Below are positions 26,624 to 34,811 of a DNA stretch of 38,316 nucleotides, piece after piece. The stretch covers positions 1-38,316 of the forward strand of contig CAZKNH010000023.1 of the NCBI GenBank assembly GCA_964553875.1, read 5' to 3'. Positions within the stretch are counted from its first letter, which is position 1, and each line of letters begins with the position of its first letter. The position numbers and the translations under genes were made by a program. A model generated the notes under the pieces. That model worked only from the letters and a program-made list of their open reading frames with translations, made no database searches and was not told the DNA's origin. Source of the DNA: ZC4RG20 sp964553875 (lineage in GTDB: Bacteria; Pseudomonadota; Gammaproteobacteria; Steroidobacterales; Rariloculaceae).

Positions 26624-27409
26624 TTAGTGCGTCATCGCGTAGATGACGTAATTCACGCCGAATCGATACGCGAGCGCGGTCATCTCGAGCGGGTAGTACG
26701 GGTCGTTCGCATGCTCCCACGCGTCGCCCATGTCGATGTTGAAGTTGATCGCGACCAGGAGCCGCCCGTCGTCGTCGTAGATGCCCCGCCAGCGGGGCGG
26801 CCCTTCCATCTGGGGCGTCATGCCGAGACCGCGGAGGTGCCGTCGGCCCGGAATCTGCGTGCGCTTGTCGAGCGGGAAGATGATCTCGAGCAGCGGGTCG
26901 CCTTCCGGGATGTCGACGATCGGCCGGTCCGGCAGCACGCGGCGGATCGCGGACTCGAAGATCGGCCACTCCCACTCGCTGTGGAAGTCGTCGACGACGA
27001 GGAAACCGCCGCGCAGCAGGTACTCGCGCAGCCTCGCCGCCTCGGCCTCCGTCGGCGTCCAATAGCCTTGGCCGACCTGCTGCACGAACAGCCACGGGTA
27101 ATCGAAGAGCCGGTCGTCGGTCAGCTCGAGATGCCGGCTGTCCTCGGCGACGGAGAGCCGCGTGAACCGCTCGAGCGCGGGCAGGAAATTGATCTCGGCC
27201 TCCGGATAATCGATCGCCCACCACGGCATCCGCCAGCCGCGCGAACCGCCCCCGCCGCGCGTCGAGTAGACCATCCGCGCCATGTGAAACTCGGCCTCGG
27301 GCGCATCGCCGGCCGCCTCCGGCATACGCGACTGGCTCGACGCAATGCCCGCTACGAGAAAGGCCGCTGCGGCAACGAACGGAACGCGCGCTAGCAGCCG
27401 TCTGGCCAT
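26624..27409 (-). CDS. Exported DUF4159-domain protein
   Basis: This 261-residue protein has a signal peptide (MARRLLARVPFVAAAAFLVA, cut near IASSQS) and a DUF4159 domain, which resembles class I glutamine-amidotransferase-like folds without the catalytic triad. Signatures are DYPWLFVQQVGQGYWTPTEA, LREYLLRGGFLVVDDFHSEW and RFGVNYVIYAMTH at the C-terminus. In many bacteria DUF4159 ends a larger membrane protein near MoxR/Bat genes; here it stands alone. Its ATG overlaps the aguB stop by one base (TGATG), with AGAGGAAAA upstream, so it is translationally coupled to the polyamine operon. Its role there is unknown. Confidence 0.8.
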   Translation of the reverse strand: MARRLLARVPFVAAAAFLVAGIASSQSRMPEAAGDAPEAEFHMARMVYSTRGGGGSRGWRMPWWAIDYPEAEINFLPALERFTRLSVAEDSRHLELTDDRLFDYPWLFVQQVGQGYWTPTEAEAARLREYLLRGGFLVVDDFHSEWEWPIFESAIRRVLPDRPIVDIPEGDPLLEIIFPLDKRTQIPGRRHLRGLGMTPQMEGPPRWRGIYDDDGRLLVAINFNIDMGDAWEHANDPYYPLEMTALAYRFGVNYVIYAMTH

Positions 27410-28317
27410 CACTTTTCCTCTATGAACCGCTCGGTCAATTCGGAGTATGCATCGATCCGCCGGTCGCGGAGAAACGGCCAGCCGACGCGAAACGCTTCCA
27501 TGTCGCGGAGATCGACCTCCTCGACGAGCACCGCCTCGGCATCCGCAGGCGCGCGCACGACGATACGGCCGTCGGGCGCGGCGAGGAAGCTCTGCCCCCA
27601 GAACTCGATGCCGCCGTTCCCGTCCGGCGACGGCTCGAAGCCGACTCGGTTCACGGCGAGCACGAAGCAGCCGTTCGCGATCGCGTGGCTGCGCTGGATC
27701 GTCTCCCAGGCCTCGTGCTGCCGCGCGCCGTACTGGGCCTTCTCCTCGGGGTGCCAGCCGATCGCCGTCGGATAGATCAAGAGCTCCGCGCCTCGGAGCG
27801 CCGTGAGCCGCGCGGCCTCGGGATACCACTGGTCCCAGCAGACGAGCACGCCGAGCTCGCCGGCGCCGGTCGCGAACGTTCGAAAGCCCAGGTCGCCCGG
27901 CGTGAAGTAGAACTTCTCGTAGTAGCGCGGATCGTCCGGAATGTGCATCTTCCGGTACTTGCCGACGTAGCCACGACGGCCGTCGAGCACGGCCGCCGTG
28001 TTGTGATAGAGACCGGGCGCGCGCCGCTCGAACAGGCTCGCGACGATCGTCACGTCGAGCTCGGCCGCGACGCGCGCGAGACGCTCCGTCGTGGGCCCAG
28101 GCACCGGCTCCGCAAGCTCGAAATTCGCCGGGTCCTCGGTCTGACAGAAGTAGCGGGAACGGAAGAGCTCCGGCAGCACGACGAGCTTCGCGCCCTTGGC
28201 GGCCGCGTCGCGGATGAACCCCTCCGCGCGCGACACGTTCTCGTCCGGCGATTCCGACATCGCCATCTGCACGAGCCCGACCGCAAGCGGCTTCACCGCC
28301 GACCGCGCGCGGCTCAT
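27409..28317 (-). CDS. aguB: N-carbamoylputrescine amidase
   Basis: AguB hydrolyses N-carbamoylputrescine to putrescine, CO2 and ammonia. The 302-residue nitrilase-superfamily protein shows the catalytic triad E50 (VLPELF), K123 (YRKMHIPDD) and C160 (VCWDQWYPE). YYEKFYFTPGDLGF, IGWHPEEKAQYG and NRVGFEPS are typical of the AguB branch. Its start overlaps the speA stop by four bases (ATGA), and its stop overlaps the DUF4159 start. With AguA and SpeA in the same operon it completes the route from arginine to putrescine. Confidence 0.93.
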   Translation of the reverse strand: MSRARSAVKPLAVGLVQMAMSESPDENVSRAEGFIRDAAAKGAKLVVLPELFRSRYFCQTEDPANFELAEPVPGPTTERLARVAAELDVTIVASLFERRAPGLYHNTAAVLDGRRGYVGKYRKMHIPDDPRYYEKFYFTPGDLGFRTFATGAGELGVLVCWDQWYPEAARLTALRGAELLIYPTAIGWHPEEKAQYGARQHEAWETIQRSHAIANGCFVLAVNRVGFEPSPDGNGGIEFWGQSFLAAPDGRIVVRAPADAEAVLVEEVDLRDMEAFRVGWPFLRDRRIDAYSELTERFIEEK

Positions 28318-30302
28318 ACCCGATGTTCCTCGCGCTCCATGTTGCGCGAGTCACAGTACGTGTTCGCCGCAAACGTCGCCATGTAGTAGTCGAGAATCTC
28401 CATGCCCTGGGTCGGCCGCACCACCCCTGCCTGGATCTTCGCGCGCACGAGCTCGCTCATGCGGCGGTGCAGGTCGTTCGGGAAGTACTGCACCTGCGCC
28501 AGCATATCTTGAATCGCCGTGCCCGGGATGATCTTTTCGATCCAGAAATTGCCCGGCTCCTCGGCGTCCGCGTAGACGTGCGCCTCCGCGACGCGGCCGA
28601 ACAGGTTGTGCGCGTCGCCGACGATGTCCTCGTACGCCCCCATCAGGAAGAAGCCGAGGTAATAGGGCTGCGTCGGATCGAGCTTGTGCAGCGGCAGGAA
28701 GCGCTTGTCGCGGTAGCTCGACACGTAGTGGCTGACCTTGCCGTCCGAGTCGCACGTCAGGTCGACCAAGAGCCCGCGCCGCTTCGGCTCCTCCTCGAGC
28801 CGGTCGATCGGCATGATCGGGAACGGCTGGCCGATCGCCCAGTGGTCGAGCATCGACTGGAACACCGAGAAGTTGCAGAGGTACTGGTCGACGAGCACGC
28901 CCTCGAGCTCGACGATCTCGGGAGAGCTCGCGAGCTCCTCGTCCTGCTGCGCGGCCTTGAGTATCCGGTTGCAGACACGCCAGTAGAGCGCCTCCGCGAG
29001 CGCCCGCTGCTCGAGCGGAAGATAGCCGAGCGTGAACAGCGTGCCGACGTCGTCGAGCCGCTCCTTGGCGTCGTGATACGCCTCGAGCAGCTCGCTCGGC
29101 TTCTTGATCGTCGGCAGATAATCGAGGATGCGTCCGAGCGCCTGCACCGTCTCCTCGACGTCGTCGGGAACGACGAGCTCGAGGGACGAGTCGTCCTTCG
29201 CGTGCGCGCCGATCACCGGCACGATCAGCATCGAGTGATGCGCGGTCAGCGCACGGCCGCTCTCGGTCACGATGATCGGCTGCGGCACCTCGTTCGCGTC
29301 GCAGACCTCCTTGACGGTGAAGACGACCGCGTTCGCGTACTCCTGCAGGCTGTAGTTGATGCCCGCGTCCTCCTCGAGATGCCCCTTGTCGTAGTTGACG
29401 CCGAGCCCTCCGCCGACGTCGAGATACTTCAAGCCGATACCGCGGCGAATCAGCGACGCATAGATTTGCGTCACCTCCTTGATCGCCTGCTTGAGCACCT
29501 GGATGTCGGCGATCTGGCTGCCGATGTGGCAGTGGAGCAGCACGAGCTGCTCCTTGAGCCCGTTCTGCTCGAGCTCGCCGACGAGCCGCATCAGCTCGGT
29601 GACGGTCAGACCGAACTTCGAGTTCGCGCCCGAGGACTCTGACCAACGGCCCGAGCCCCGCGTCAGGAGCCGAACGCGGACGCCGAGCCGCGGCTTGAAC
29701 GCCTTCTCGAACGCGAGGTTCTTGAGGTCGGTGAACTCCGTGTACTTCTCGATCACCGGCACGACGTTCTGGCCGAGACGCTGCCCGTTGATCATCAGCG
29801 ACAGCATCGTCCGGTCCTTCACGCCGTTGCAGACGAGCAGCGTATCGTTGTCGATGTGCGGCAGCGTCGCGAGGAGCTCCGCCTTCGACCCGCACTCGAG
29901 GCCCATCCCGTAAGGCTTGCCGGCGTCGAGCAGCTCGTCGACGACCTCGTGCAGCTGGTTCACCTTGATCGGATAGACGCCGCGGTAGACGTTCTCGTAG
30001 CCCGATTCCGCGATCGCGTCCCTGAACGCCTCGTTGATGCGCTTGACCTGCGCGCGAAGCACGTCCTGGAAGCGGATCAGGATCGGGAACTGAATGCCGC
30101 GGCGGCGCAGCTCCTGCACGATATCGACGACGTCCATCGTCGTCGACGCCGCATCGAGCGCCCGCACCGCGACATGCCCGTGCTCGTTGATGAAGAAGTA
30201 GGGCTCACCCCAGCTCGTGATGCGGTAAAGCTCCGCCGAGTCGGCGATCGTCCACGGCGGGTTCTCCTCGGGCCTCTGAATGGCCTCGGGTCGGGATGCC
30301 AT
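28314..30302 (-). CDS. speA: Biosynthetic arginine decarboxylase
   Basis: SpeA decarboxylates arginine to agmatine with PLP. The 662-residue, alanine-racemase-fold protein shows the PLP lysine K113 in VYPIKVNQ, GLECGSKAELLATLP, LLHCHIGSQIADI, LKYLDVGGGLGVNYDG-like sequence and IVTESGRALTAHHS. The C-terminal half (IDRLEEEPKRRGLLVDLTCD, PYYLGFFLMGAYEDIVGDAHN) is specific to the biosynthetic class. ATG 30302 lies eight bases before the start of the upstream DHS-like gene's stop codon, and GGGGAG in that gene's last codons may serve as the ribosome-binding site. It overlaps aguB by four bases. Confidence 0.95.
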   Translation of the reverse strand: MASRPEAIQRPEENPPWTIADSAELYRITSWGEPYFFINEHGHVAVRALDAASTTMDVVDIVQELRRRGIQFPILIRFQDVLRAQVKRINEAFRDAIAESGYENVYRGVYPIKVNQLHEVVDELLDAGKPYGMGLECGSKAELLATLPHIDNDTLLVCNGVKDRTMLSLMINGQRLGQNVVPVIEKYTEFTDLKNLAFEKAFKPRLGVRVRLLTRGSGRWSESSGANSKFGLTVTELMRLVGELEQNGLKEQLVLLHCHIGSQIADIQVLKQAIKEVTQIYASLIRRGIGLKYLDVGGGLGVNYDKGHLEEDAGINYSLQEYANAVVFTVKEVCDANEVPQPIIVTESGRALTAHHSMLIVPVIGAHAKDDSSLELVVPDDVEETVQALGRILDYLPTIKKPSELLEAYHDAKERLDDVGTLFTLGYLPLEQRALAEALYWRVCNRILKAAQQDEELASSPEIVELEGVLVDQYLCNFSVFQSMLDHWAIGQPFPIMPIDRLEEEPKRRGLLVDLTCDSDGKVSHYVSSYRDKRFLPLHKLDPTQPYYLGFFLMGAYEDIVGDAHNLFGRVAEAHVYADAEEPGNFWIEKIIPGTAIQDMLAQVQYFPNDLHRRMSELVRAKIQAGVVRPTQGMEILDYYMATFAANTYCDSRNMEREEHRV

Positions 30303-30309
30303 CAGCCGT

Positions 30310-31281
30310 TTACTCCCCGAGCACGTAGGCGAAGATGAGCGGCGCGACGATCGTCGCGTCGGACTCGATGATGAACTTCGGCGTATCGGCCGCGAGCTTG
30401 CCCCACGTGATCTTCTCGTTCGGCACGGCGCCCGAGTACGAGCCGTAGCTCGTCGTCGAATCGCTGATCTGGCAGAAGTAGCCCCACTTCGGCACGTCCT
30501 CGATCCGCAGGTCCTGCTCGAGCATCGGCACGACGCAGATCGGGAAGTCGCCGGCGATGCCGCCGCCGATCTGGAAGAAGCCGATCGGCGTCTCCCAGGC
30601 GACGGCCTGGTACCACTCCGCGAGCTTCAGCATGTACTCGATGCCCGACTTGACCGTCAGCGGATTCTTGATGTCGCCCGAGATGCAGTGCGCCGCGTAC
30701 ATGTTGCCGAGCGTCGAATCCTCCCAGCCGGGCACGAAGAGCGGCAGGTCGGCCTCGCACGCCGCGAGGAGCCAGCTGTCCTTCGGATCGATCTGATAGA
30801 ACGGCTCGAGCTCCCCCGCCCTGATCGCCTGGTACATGAACTCGTGCGGCAGGTAGCGCTCGCCGGCCGCATCGGCGGCCATCCAGCGCTTGAGCACGAT
30901 GCCCTCGAGGCGGCGCATCGCTTCGTGCTCGGGGATGCACGTGTCCGTGACGCGGTTCAGGTTCTGCTCGAGCAGGGCTTCTTCCTGCTCCGGGGAGAGG
31001 TGCCGGTAGTGGGGAATACGCACGTAATGGTCGTGCGCGACGAGGTTGAACAGATCCTCCTCGAGGTTCGCGCCGGTGCACGAGATCGCATGGACCTTGC
31101 CGCGCCGGATCATCTCGGCCAGGGAGAGCCCGAGCTCGGCCGTGCTCATCGCGCCGGCCAGCGTCACCAGCATCCGGCCACCCGAATCCAGATGCCGCAC
31201 GTAGCCGCGGGCAGCGTCGACCAGCGCCGCACTGTTGAAGTGGCGAAAGTGGTGGTCCAGAAAATCGGAAATGGCGCCCAT
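30310..31281 (-). CDS. Deoxyhypusine-synthase-like enzyme of the polyamine operon
   Basis: This 323-residue protein belongs to the deoxyhypusine synthase family, NAD-dependent enzymes that transfer an aminobutyl group. NAD-site sequences ISCTGANLEEDLFNLVAHDH and FQIGGGIAGDFPI and the active-site region TTSYGSYSGAVPNEKITWGK with catalytic K295 are intact. Bacteria lack eIF5A, so the acceptor must differ. Bacterial DHS-like proteins are known or proposed to make polyamines such as homospermidine. In this operon it would receive agmatine or putrescine from SpeA/AguA/AguB; homospermidine from putrescine is my best guess. ATG 31281 has CTGGAGATC seven bases upstream. speA follows almost directly. 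Confidence 0.88.
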   Translation of the reverse strand: MGAISDFLDHHFRHFNSAALVDAARGYVRHLDSGGRMLVTLAGAMSTAELGLSLAEMIRRGKVHAISCTGANLEEDLFNLVAHDHYVRIPHYRHLSPEQEEALLEQNLNRVTDTCIPEHEAMRRLEGIVLKRWMAADAAGERYLPHEFMYQAIRAGELEPFYQIDPKDSWLLAACEADLPLFVPGWEDSTLGNMYAAHCISGDIKNPLTVKSGIEYMLKLAEWYQAVAWETPIGFFQIGGGIAGDFPICVVPMLEQDLRIEDVPKWGYFCQISDSTTSYGSYSGAVPNEKITWGKLAADTPKFIIESDATIVAPLIFAYVLGE

Positions 31282-31363
31282 CGCGATCTCCAGGCGGGAA
31301 CGGTGAGAGGGGAAGTCCAACAAAGGTTAGGAAATCGACGACTCTCCCACAAGGGAATCCGAA

Positions 31364-31411
31364 AATTGTGTCAGGCGCATTTTCCGGCGGGAAAATGCGT
31401 CTGACACATTT
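31364..31411. repeat. Long near-perfect palindrome between aguA and the DHS-like gene
   Basis: The arms 31364-31385 and 31390-31411 (22 bases) are complementary at 20 positions around a GGCG loop. The core is GTGTCAGRCGCATTTTCC. It resembles a REP-type extragenic palindrome of the kind mobilised by RayT transposases. Read on the minus strand it is followed by TTTT, so it could also attenuate transcription between the two genes. Confidence 0.8.
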
Positions 31412-31420
31412 CTCGGGCCA

Positions 31421-32476
31421 TCAGGTGTCCTGCGCGTCCTGCGCCGCGGGCACCTGCTGCGTCAGGCAGTGCAGCGCGCCGAGGCCGCCGACGAGCGCAC
31501 GGCAGTCGATCGGCACGATGCGCCGACCGGGAAAACAGGCCGCGAGCACGTCCCGCGCGACGTCGTCCTGAGGGCACGCGAAGACCGGCAGCAGCACCTG
31601 CTCGTTCGCGATGTAGAAGTTCGCGTAGCTCGCCGGCAGACGCTCGTCGCCGTTGAAGAGCGGCTCCGGCATCGGGAGCTCGACGACCTCGATCGGACGA
31701 CCCGCGATCGTCACCGCGCGCAGCCGCTCGAGGTTCTCGGCGAGCGGCGCGTGATTCGGATCGGCCGTGTTCGGCTCGACGACCGTCACGACCTTGCGCT
31801 CCGCGACGAAACGCGTCAGATCGTCGATGTGCCCATCGGTGTCGTCACCGACGATCCCTTCGCCGAGCCAGACGATCTCGTCGACACCGAACGCGTCGCG
31901 CAGCACCGCCTCGATCTCCGCCTTCGTCATCCGCGGATTGCGGTTCGGGTTCAGCAAGCACTGCTCGGTCGTGAGCAGCGCCCCCGCGCCGTTCACGTCG
32001 ATCGAGCCGCCTTCGAGCACGACGTCGTAAGCGACACGCGGCACGCCGATGGCCTCGGCCATCCGTGCCGCGGCCAGCCGGTCGAGATCGTACGGCGGAT
32101 ACTTCCCGCCCCACGCGTTGTACTCGAAGTCGAGCGCGACGAGCGGCGCCGCAGCATCGTGCACGAAGATCGGCCCGTGGTCGCGGACCCACGCATCGTT
32201 CGTCGGGATGCGGAAGTAACGGATCCGCTCCGGCGGCGCGAGCGGGTCGAGCAAGCGCTTCACGTGCGCCTCGTGCTCGGCGTCGAGCACGTTGATGTAG
32301 ACGAGCTCGGTCTCGGCGAGCGCGGCCGCCGCCTGGGCCATCGCCGGCTCGACGCCGTCGAACACGCCCGGCCACGTGTCGCGATTGTGCGGCCACGACA
32401 GCCACGTCGCGGCGTGCGGCGCCCATTCCGGCGGCATGCGCCGAGTCGGGCTCGCGGGTTGTCGGGTGTTCTCCAT
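31421..32476 (-). CDS. aguA: Agmatine deiminase
   Basis: AguA converts agmatine to N-carbamoylputrescine and ammonia. The 351-residue pentein-fold protein shows RMPPEWAPHAATWLSWPHN, NDAWVRDHGPIFV, NAWGGKYPPYDLD, VLEGGSIDVNG, DTDGHIDDLTRFV and the nucleophile C337 in GGLGALHCLTQQVP. ATG 32476 fits family length, with AGGAG about 13 bases upstream, a loose spacing. It is the first gene of the leftward polyamine operon and is divergent from the YqgE-like gene. It is separated from the DHS-like gene by 139 bases containing the long palindrome, so downstream expression may be modulated there. Confidence 0.94.
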   Translation of the reverse strand: MENTRQPASPTRRMPPEWAPHAATWLSWPHNRDTWPGVFDGVEPAMAQAAAALAETELVYINVLDAEHEAHVKRLLDPLAPPERIRYFRIPTNDAWVRDHGPIFVHDAAAPLVALDFEYNAWGGKYPPYDLDRLAAARMAEAIGVPRVAYDVVLEGGSIDVNGAGALLTTEQCLLNPNRNPRMTKAEIEAVLRDAFGVDEIVWLGEGIVGDDTDGHIDDLTRFVAERKVVTVVEPNTADPNHAPLAENLERLRAVTIAGRPIEVVELPMPEPLFNGDERLPASYANFYIANEQVLLPVFACPQDDVARDVLAACFPGRRIVPIDCRALVGGLGALHCLTQQVPAAQDAQDT

Positions 32477-32607
32477 CGGCGGTACTCGAGCTCCTCGGCG
32501 CCGGCGGCGCCGGCCCGGGCCGCCGCGGGCGCGGCGGTCGAAAGCGCGCAATGATAGCGCGCCGTCCGGCGGGTACAAGCGCCGGCCGAGCTTGTATGAT
32601 GGCGCCC

Positions 32608-33375
32608 ATGAACACGATGCCCACACCCGGCACTCCCTGCACTGCCCCGCGGCGCTCCGGCCGAAGCTGGGCACGCGCGGCGCTCTTCCTCGTCGGCGCC
32701 GCGCTGTCGCTTCCCGCTCTGGCGCAGCAGCCGCGGGTCGGGCAAGGATCGCTGCTCGTTGCGACCGACGAGATCGGCGACGTGAGCTGGACGCAGACCG
32801 TCGTCCTCGTCCTTCACCATGGCCCGAACGGAACGCTCGGCGTCGCGATCAACCGGCCGACGGAGGTCGAGCCGCAGGAGCTCGTGCCGGACCTCGGCGA
32901 CGTATCGGAGCTCGACCTCCGAGTATTCCGCGGCGGCCCGGTGCAGCCGACGCAGCTCATGTACCTCGTACGCAACCCGCCGATCGGCCTGTTGCGCGAC
33001 GCGCCGCGGATCCTCGAGAACGTCTTCGCGAGCGGCGATCTCGCCGCCCTCCCGCAGATCGTCGAAGCGGGCGGCGCAGAGACGCTCCGGCTCTACGCGG
33101 GCCACGTCGAGTGGGCGCCGGGTCAGCTCGACCTCGAGCTCGCGGACAAGCGCTGGACCGTGACCCAGGGCTCCGCCGAACGTGTGTTCTCGCCGAATCC
33201 GACGCTCTTGTGGCAGCGGCTGCGGAACGCCGGCGACGAGCTCCTCGTCGACGACCGTCCGCGCCACGCGCCCGCTGCAGACGCTCGCGCCGCCGACGCG
33301 TCCGATGAAGCCGAGCCTCGGAACGGCGCCTTGGCGCGCACTTTCGACCACCGGACGGCGGCGAACGGGGATTGA
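32608..33375 (+). CDS. YqgE/AlgH-family protein with a signal peptide
   Basis: This 255-residue protein contains the YqgE/AlgH (DUF179) domain at about 45-215: GQGSLLVATDEIGDVSWTQT, LVLHHGPNGTLGVAINRPTE, VFRGGPVQPTQLMYLVR and LYAGHVEWAPGQLDLEL. The usual cytoplasmic protein is about 185 residues. Here a twin basic-hydrophobic leader (RSGRSWARAALFLVGAALSL, then PALAQQ) precedes the domain, so it is probably exported, and there is a charged 40-residue C-terminal tail. ATG 32608 is assumed; ATG 32596 and 32599 are in frame and equally possible. No strong Shine-Dalgarno is visible. Molecular function of the family is unknown. Confidence 0.8.
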   Translation: MNTMPTPGTPCTAPRRSGRSWARAALFLVGAALSLPALAQQPRVGQGSLLVATDEIGDVSWTQTVVLVLHHGPNGTLGVAINRPTEVEPQELVPDLGDVSELDLRVFRGGPVQPTQLMYLVRNPPIGLLRDAPRILENVFASGDLAALPQIVEAGGAETLRLYAGHVEWAPGQLDLELADKRWTVTQGSAERVFSPNPTLLWQRLRNAGDELLVDDRPRHAPAADARAADASDEAEPRNGALARTFDHRTAANGD

Positions 33376-33399
33376 CCAGAAGAGACCGTGCCGCGTCCG

Positions 33400-33723
33400 T
33401 CAGCCGGACGCGGAGGCCGGTCCCGGCAGCTTCGACAAGTCCGCGTTGACGTAGATCTCGGCGACCCCGCCGCGCTTCGCGATCGCGATCGCCTTCTCCA
33501 GGGCCTCCTTCGGCCCGAGCTCCATGTCGTCGATCAGGTCCTTGATGACATAACCTGCCCGGCTCGGCCGCGCCGTCGCGAGCGATGCTTTCATCCGCGG
33601 CGGACGGCCCGAATCGGCGACGCGGCGAATCTTGAGGAACAGGGCCGGGCCGCGGAGCGGCGCCTCGGGCGTGCCTTGCACGACGCGCACGCCGTCCTTG
33701 ATGACGATCGAACCTTGCGACAT
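33400..33723 (-). CDS. Small protein of unknown function
   Basis: This 107-residue frame encodes MSQGSIVIKDGVRVVQGTPE, a basic middle (RRVADSGRPPRMKASLATAR), and a helical end GPKEALEKAIAIAKRGGVAE before IYVNADLSKLPG. I do not recognise a family. The strand-helix pattern looks protein-like, and no other frame here is better. ATG 33723 or 33732 could start it; neither has a clear ribosome-binding site. It lies 165 bases downstream of the NYN-domain gene on the same strand. Confidence 0.5.
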   Translation of the reverse strand: MSQGSIVIKDGVRVVQGTPEAPLRGPALFLKIRRVADSGRPPRMKASLATARPSRAGYVIKDLIDDMELGPKEALEKAIAIAKRGGVAEIYVNADLSKLPGPASASG

Positions 33724-33888
33724 GGCGCGCATCTCGGCGAGCAGGGGGTGGCCGTCCTTGGCCGCACGAAAGTATGCCGCGGCCGCGAACCGAGTTCTGC
33801 GACGCAGCGCACGAGCGGCCGAGGCACACGGTCCCGGCGGGACGATCGTCGGGGATTCCCCGGCTCCCTTTTGGGCGACAGGCGCGGA

Positions 33889-34656
33889 TCAGGCGTCGGG
33901 CGTCCGGATCTTGTAGTTACCGCCCTCGCCTTGCTCGAGCACGATCAGGCCTTCGCGCTGCGCGTGCGCAAGGAGCTCGGAGAAGTTGCGGTACCCGTAA
34001 GCGCTCTCGGAGAAATCGGGATAGACGCGCTTCAACGTCTTCTTCACGACGGAGCCCCACACCGTGTCGTACTCCTCCTCGAGCGACGCCACCGTCGCGG
34101 TCAGCCGTTCGAACGCTTCGCGTTGCTTGTCGGAGACCGCGGCCTGCTTCGCGCTGCGGCGCCGGGGCCGTTTCTCTTCGCTGATCAGGTTGTCGTAGTA
34201 GATGAACTCGTCGCAGCTTCGTGCCAGCAAATCCGACGTGGAGCTTCGCACGCCGCAGCCGATGACGCGCTTGTCGTTCTCCTTGAGCTTCGACACGAGC
34301 GGCGAGAAGTCGCTGTCGCCGGTCAGGAGCGCGAATGTGTCGATGTGCGGCTTCGAGTAACAGAGGTCGATCGCGTCGACGACCATGCGGATGTCGGCGC
34401 TGTTCTTGCCGCTCGCGCCCGAATGCGGGATGTCGATCATCTCGAAGCCCAGCATGTGGAACTCGCGCATGAATTTCTGGAAGCGGTTCCAGTCGCAGTA
34501 CGCGCGCTTGAAGACGATCCGGCCGCGCTCGAGCAGCCGCTTCATGACCGGCTCCATCTGGAAGCGGCCCTTGTTGCTCTGCTCGGCGCCGAGCGCGAGG
34601 TTCTCGAAGTCGACGAAGACGGCAATCGTCGGTTCCGAGTGCTGATTGACGTCCAT
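33889..34656 (-). CDS. NYN-domain (LabA/DUF88) protein with OST-HTH domain
   Basis: This 255-residue protein has an N-terminal NYN/PIN-like domain (about 10-160) with acidic residues placed as in metal-dependent RNases: VFVDFENL (D16), KNSADIRMVVDAIDL (D88, D94) and LLTGDSDFSPLV (D114, D116). After a basic linker (EKRPRRRSAKQ), residues 195-252 resemble an OST-HTH/LOTUS domain (VWGSVVKKTLKRVYPDFSES, AYGYRNFSELLAHA, GNYKIR), which binds RNA. The combination suggests an RNA-processing enzyme. ATG 34656 has AGG only loosely spaced upstream; GTG 34680 is an alternative. It is divergent from the GST gene. Confidence 0.85.
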   Translation of the reverse strand: MDVNQHSEPTIAVFVDFENLALGAEQSNKGRFQMEPVMKRLLERGRIVFKRAYCDWNRFQKFMREFHMLGFEMIDIPHSGASGKNSADIRMVVDAIDLCYSKPHIDTFALLTGDSDFSPLVSKLKENDKRVIGCGVRSSTSDLLARSCDEFIYYDNLISEEKRPRRRSAKQAAVSDKQREAFERLTATVASLEEEYDTVWGSVVKKTLKRVYPDFSESAYGYRNFSELLAHAQREGLIVLEQGEGGNYKIRTPDA

Positions 34657-34811
34657 CGTGAGCGATTCGACCTCGTGCACAGGCGGCGGGGCTCGGCAGA
34701 TCTTCGTCTATCCGCACCGGGCGCCGCAAGCGCAGGCGTTGTCCTCGAGGCGTTGCAAGCCCCATCATACGGCCAACGCCCGGAGGACGTGATCGCGAAG
34801 GAGATGTGATC

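Noticed and set aside
31371..31577. Short frames covering the palindrome in both directions
   Set aside because: They end in the mirrored hairpin arms and overlap the conserved C-terminus of aguA; no ribosome-binding site or family is seen.
32485..32535. GC-rich inverted repeats between aguA and the YqgE-like gene
   Set aside because: Short CGGCGG/CCGCCG arms are expected by chance in such GC-rich sequence, and the position between divergent starts does not suit a terminator.
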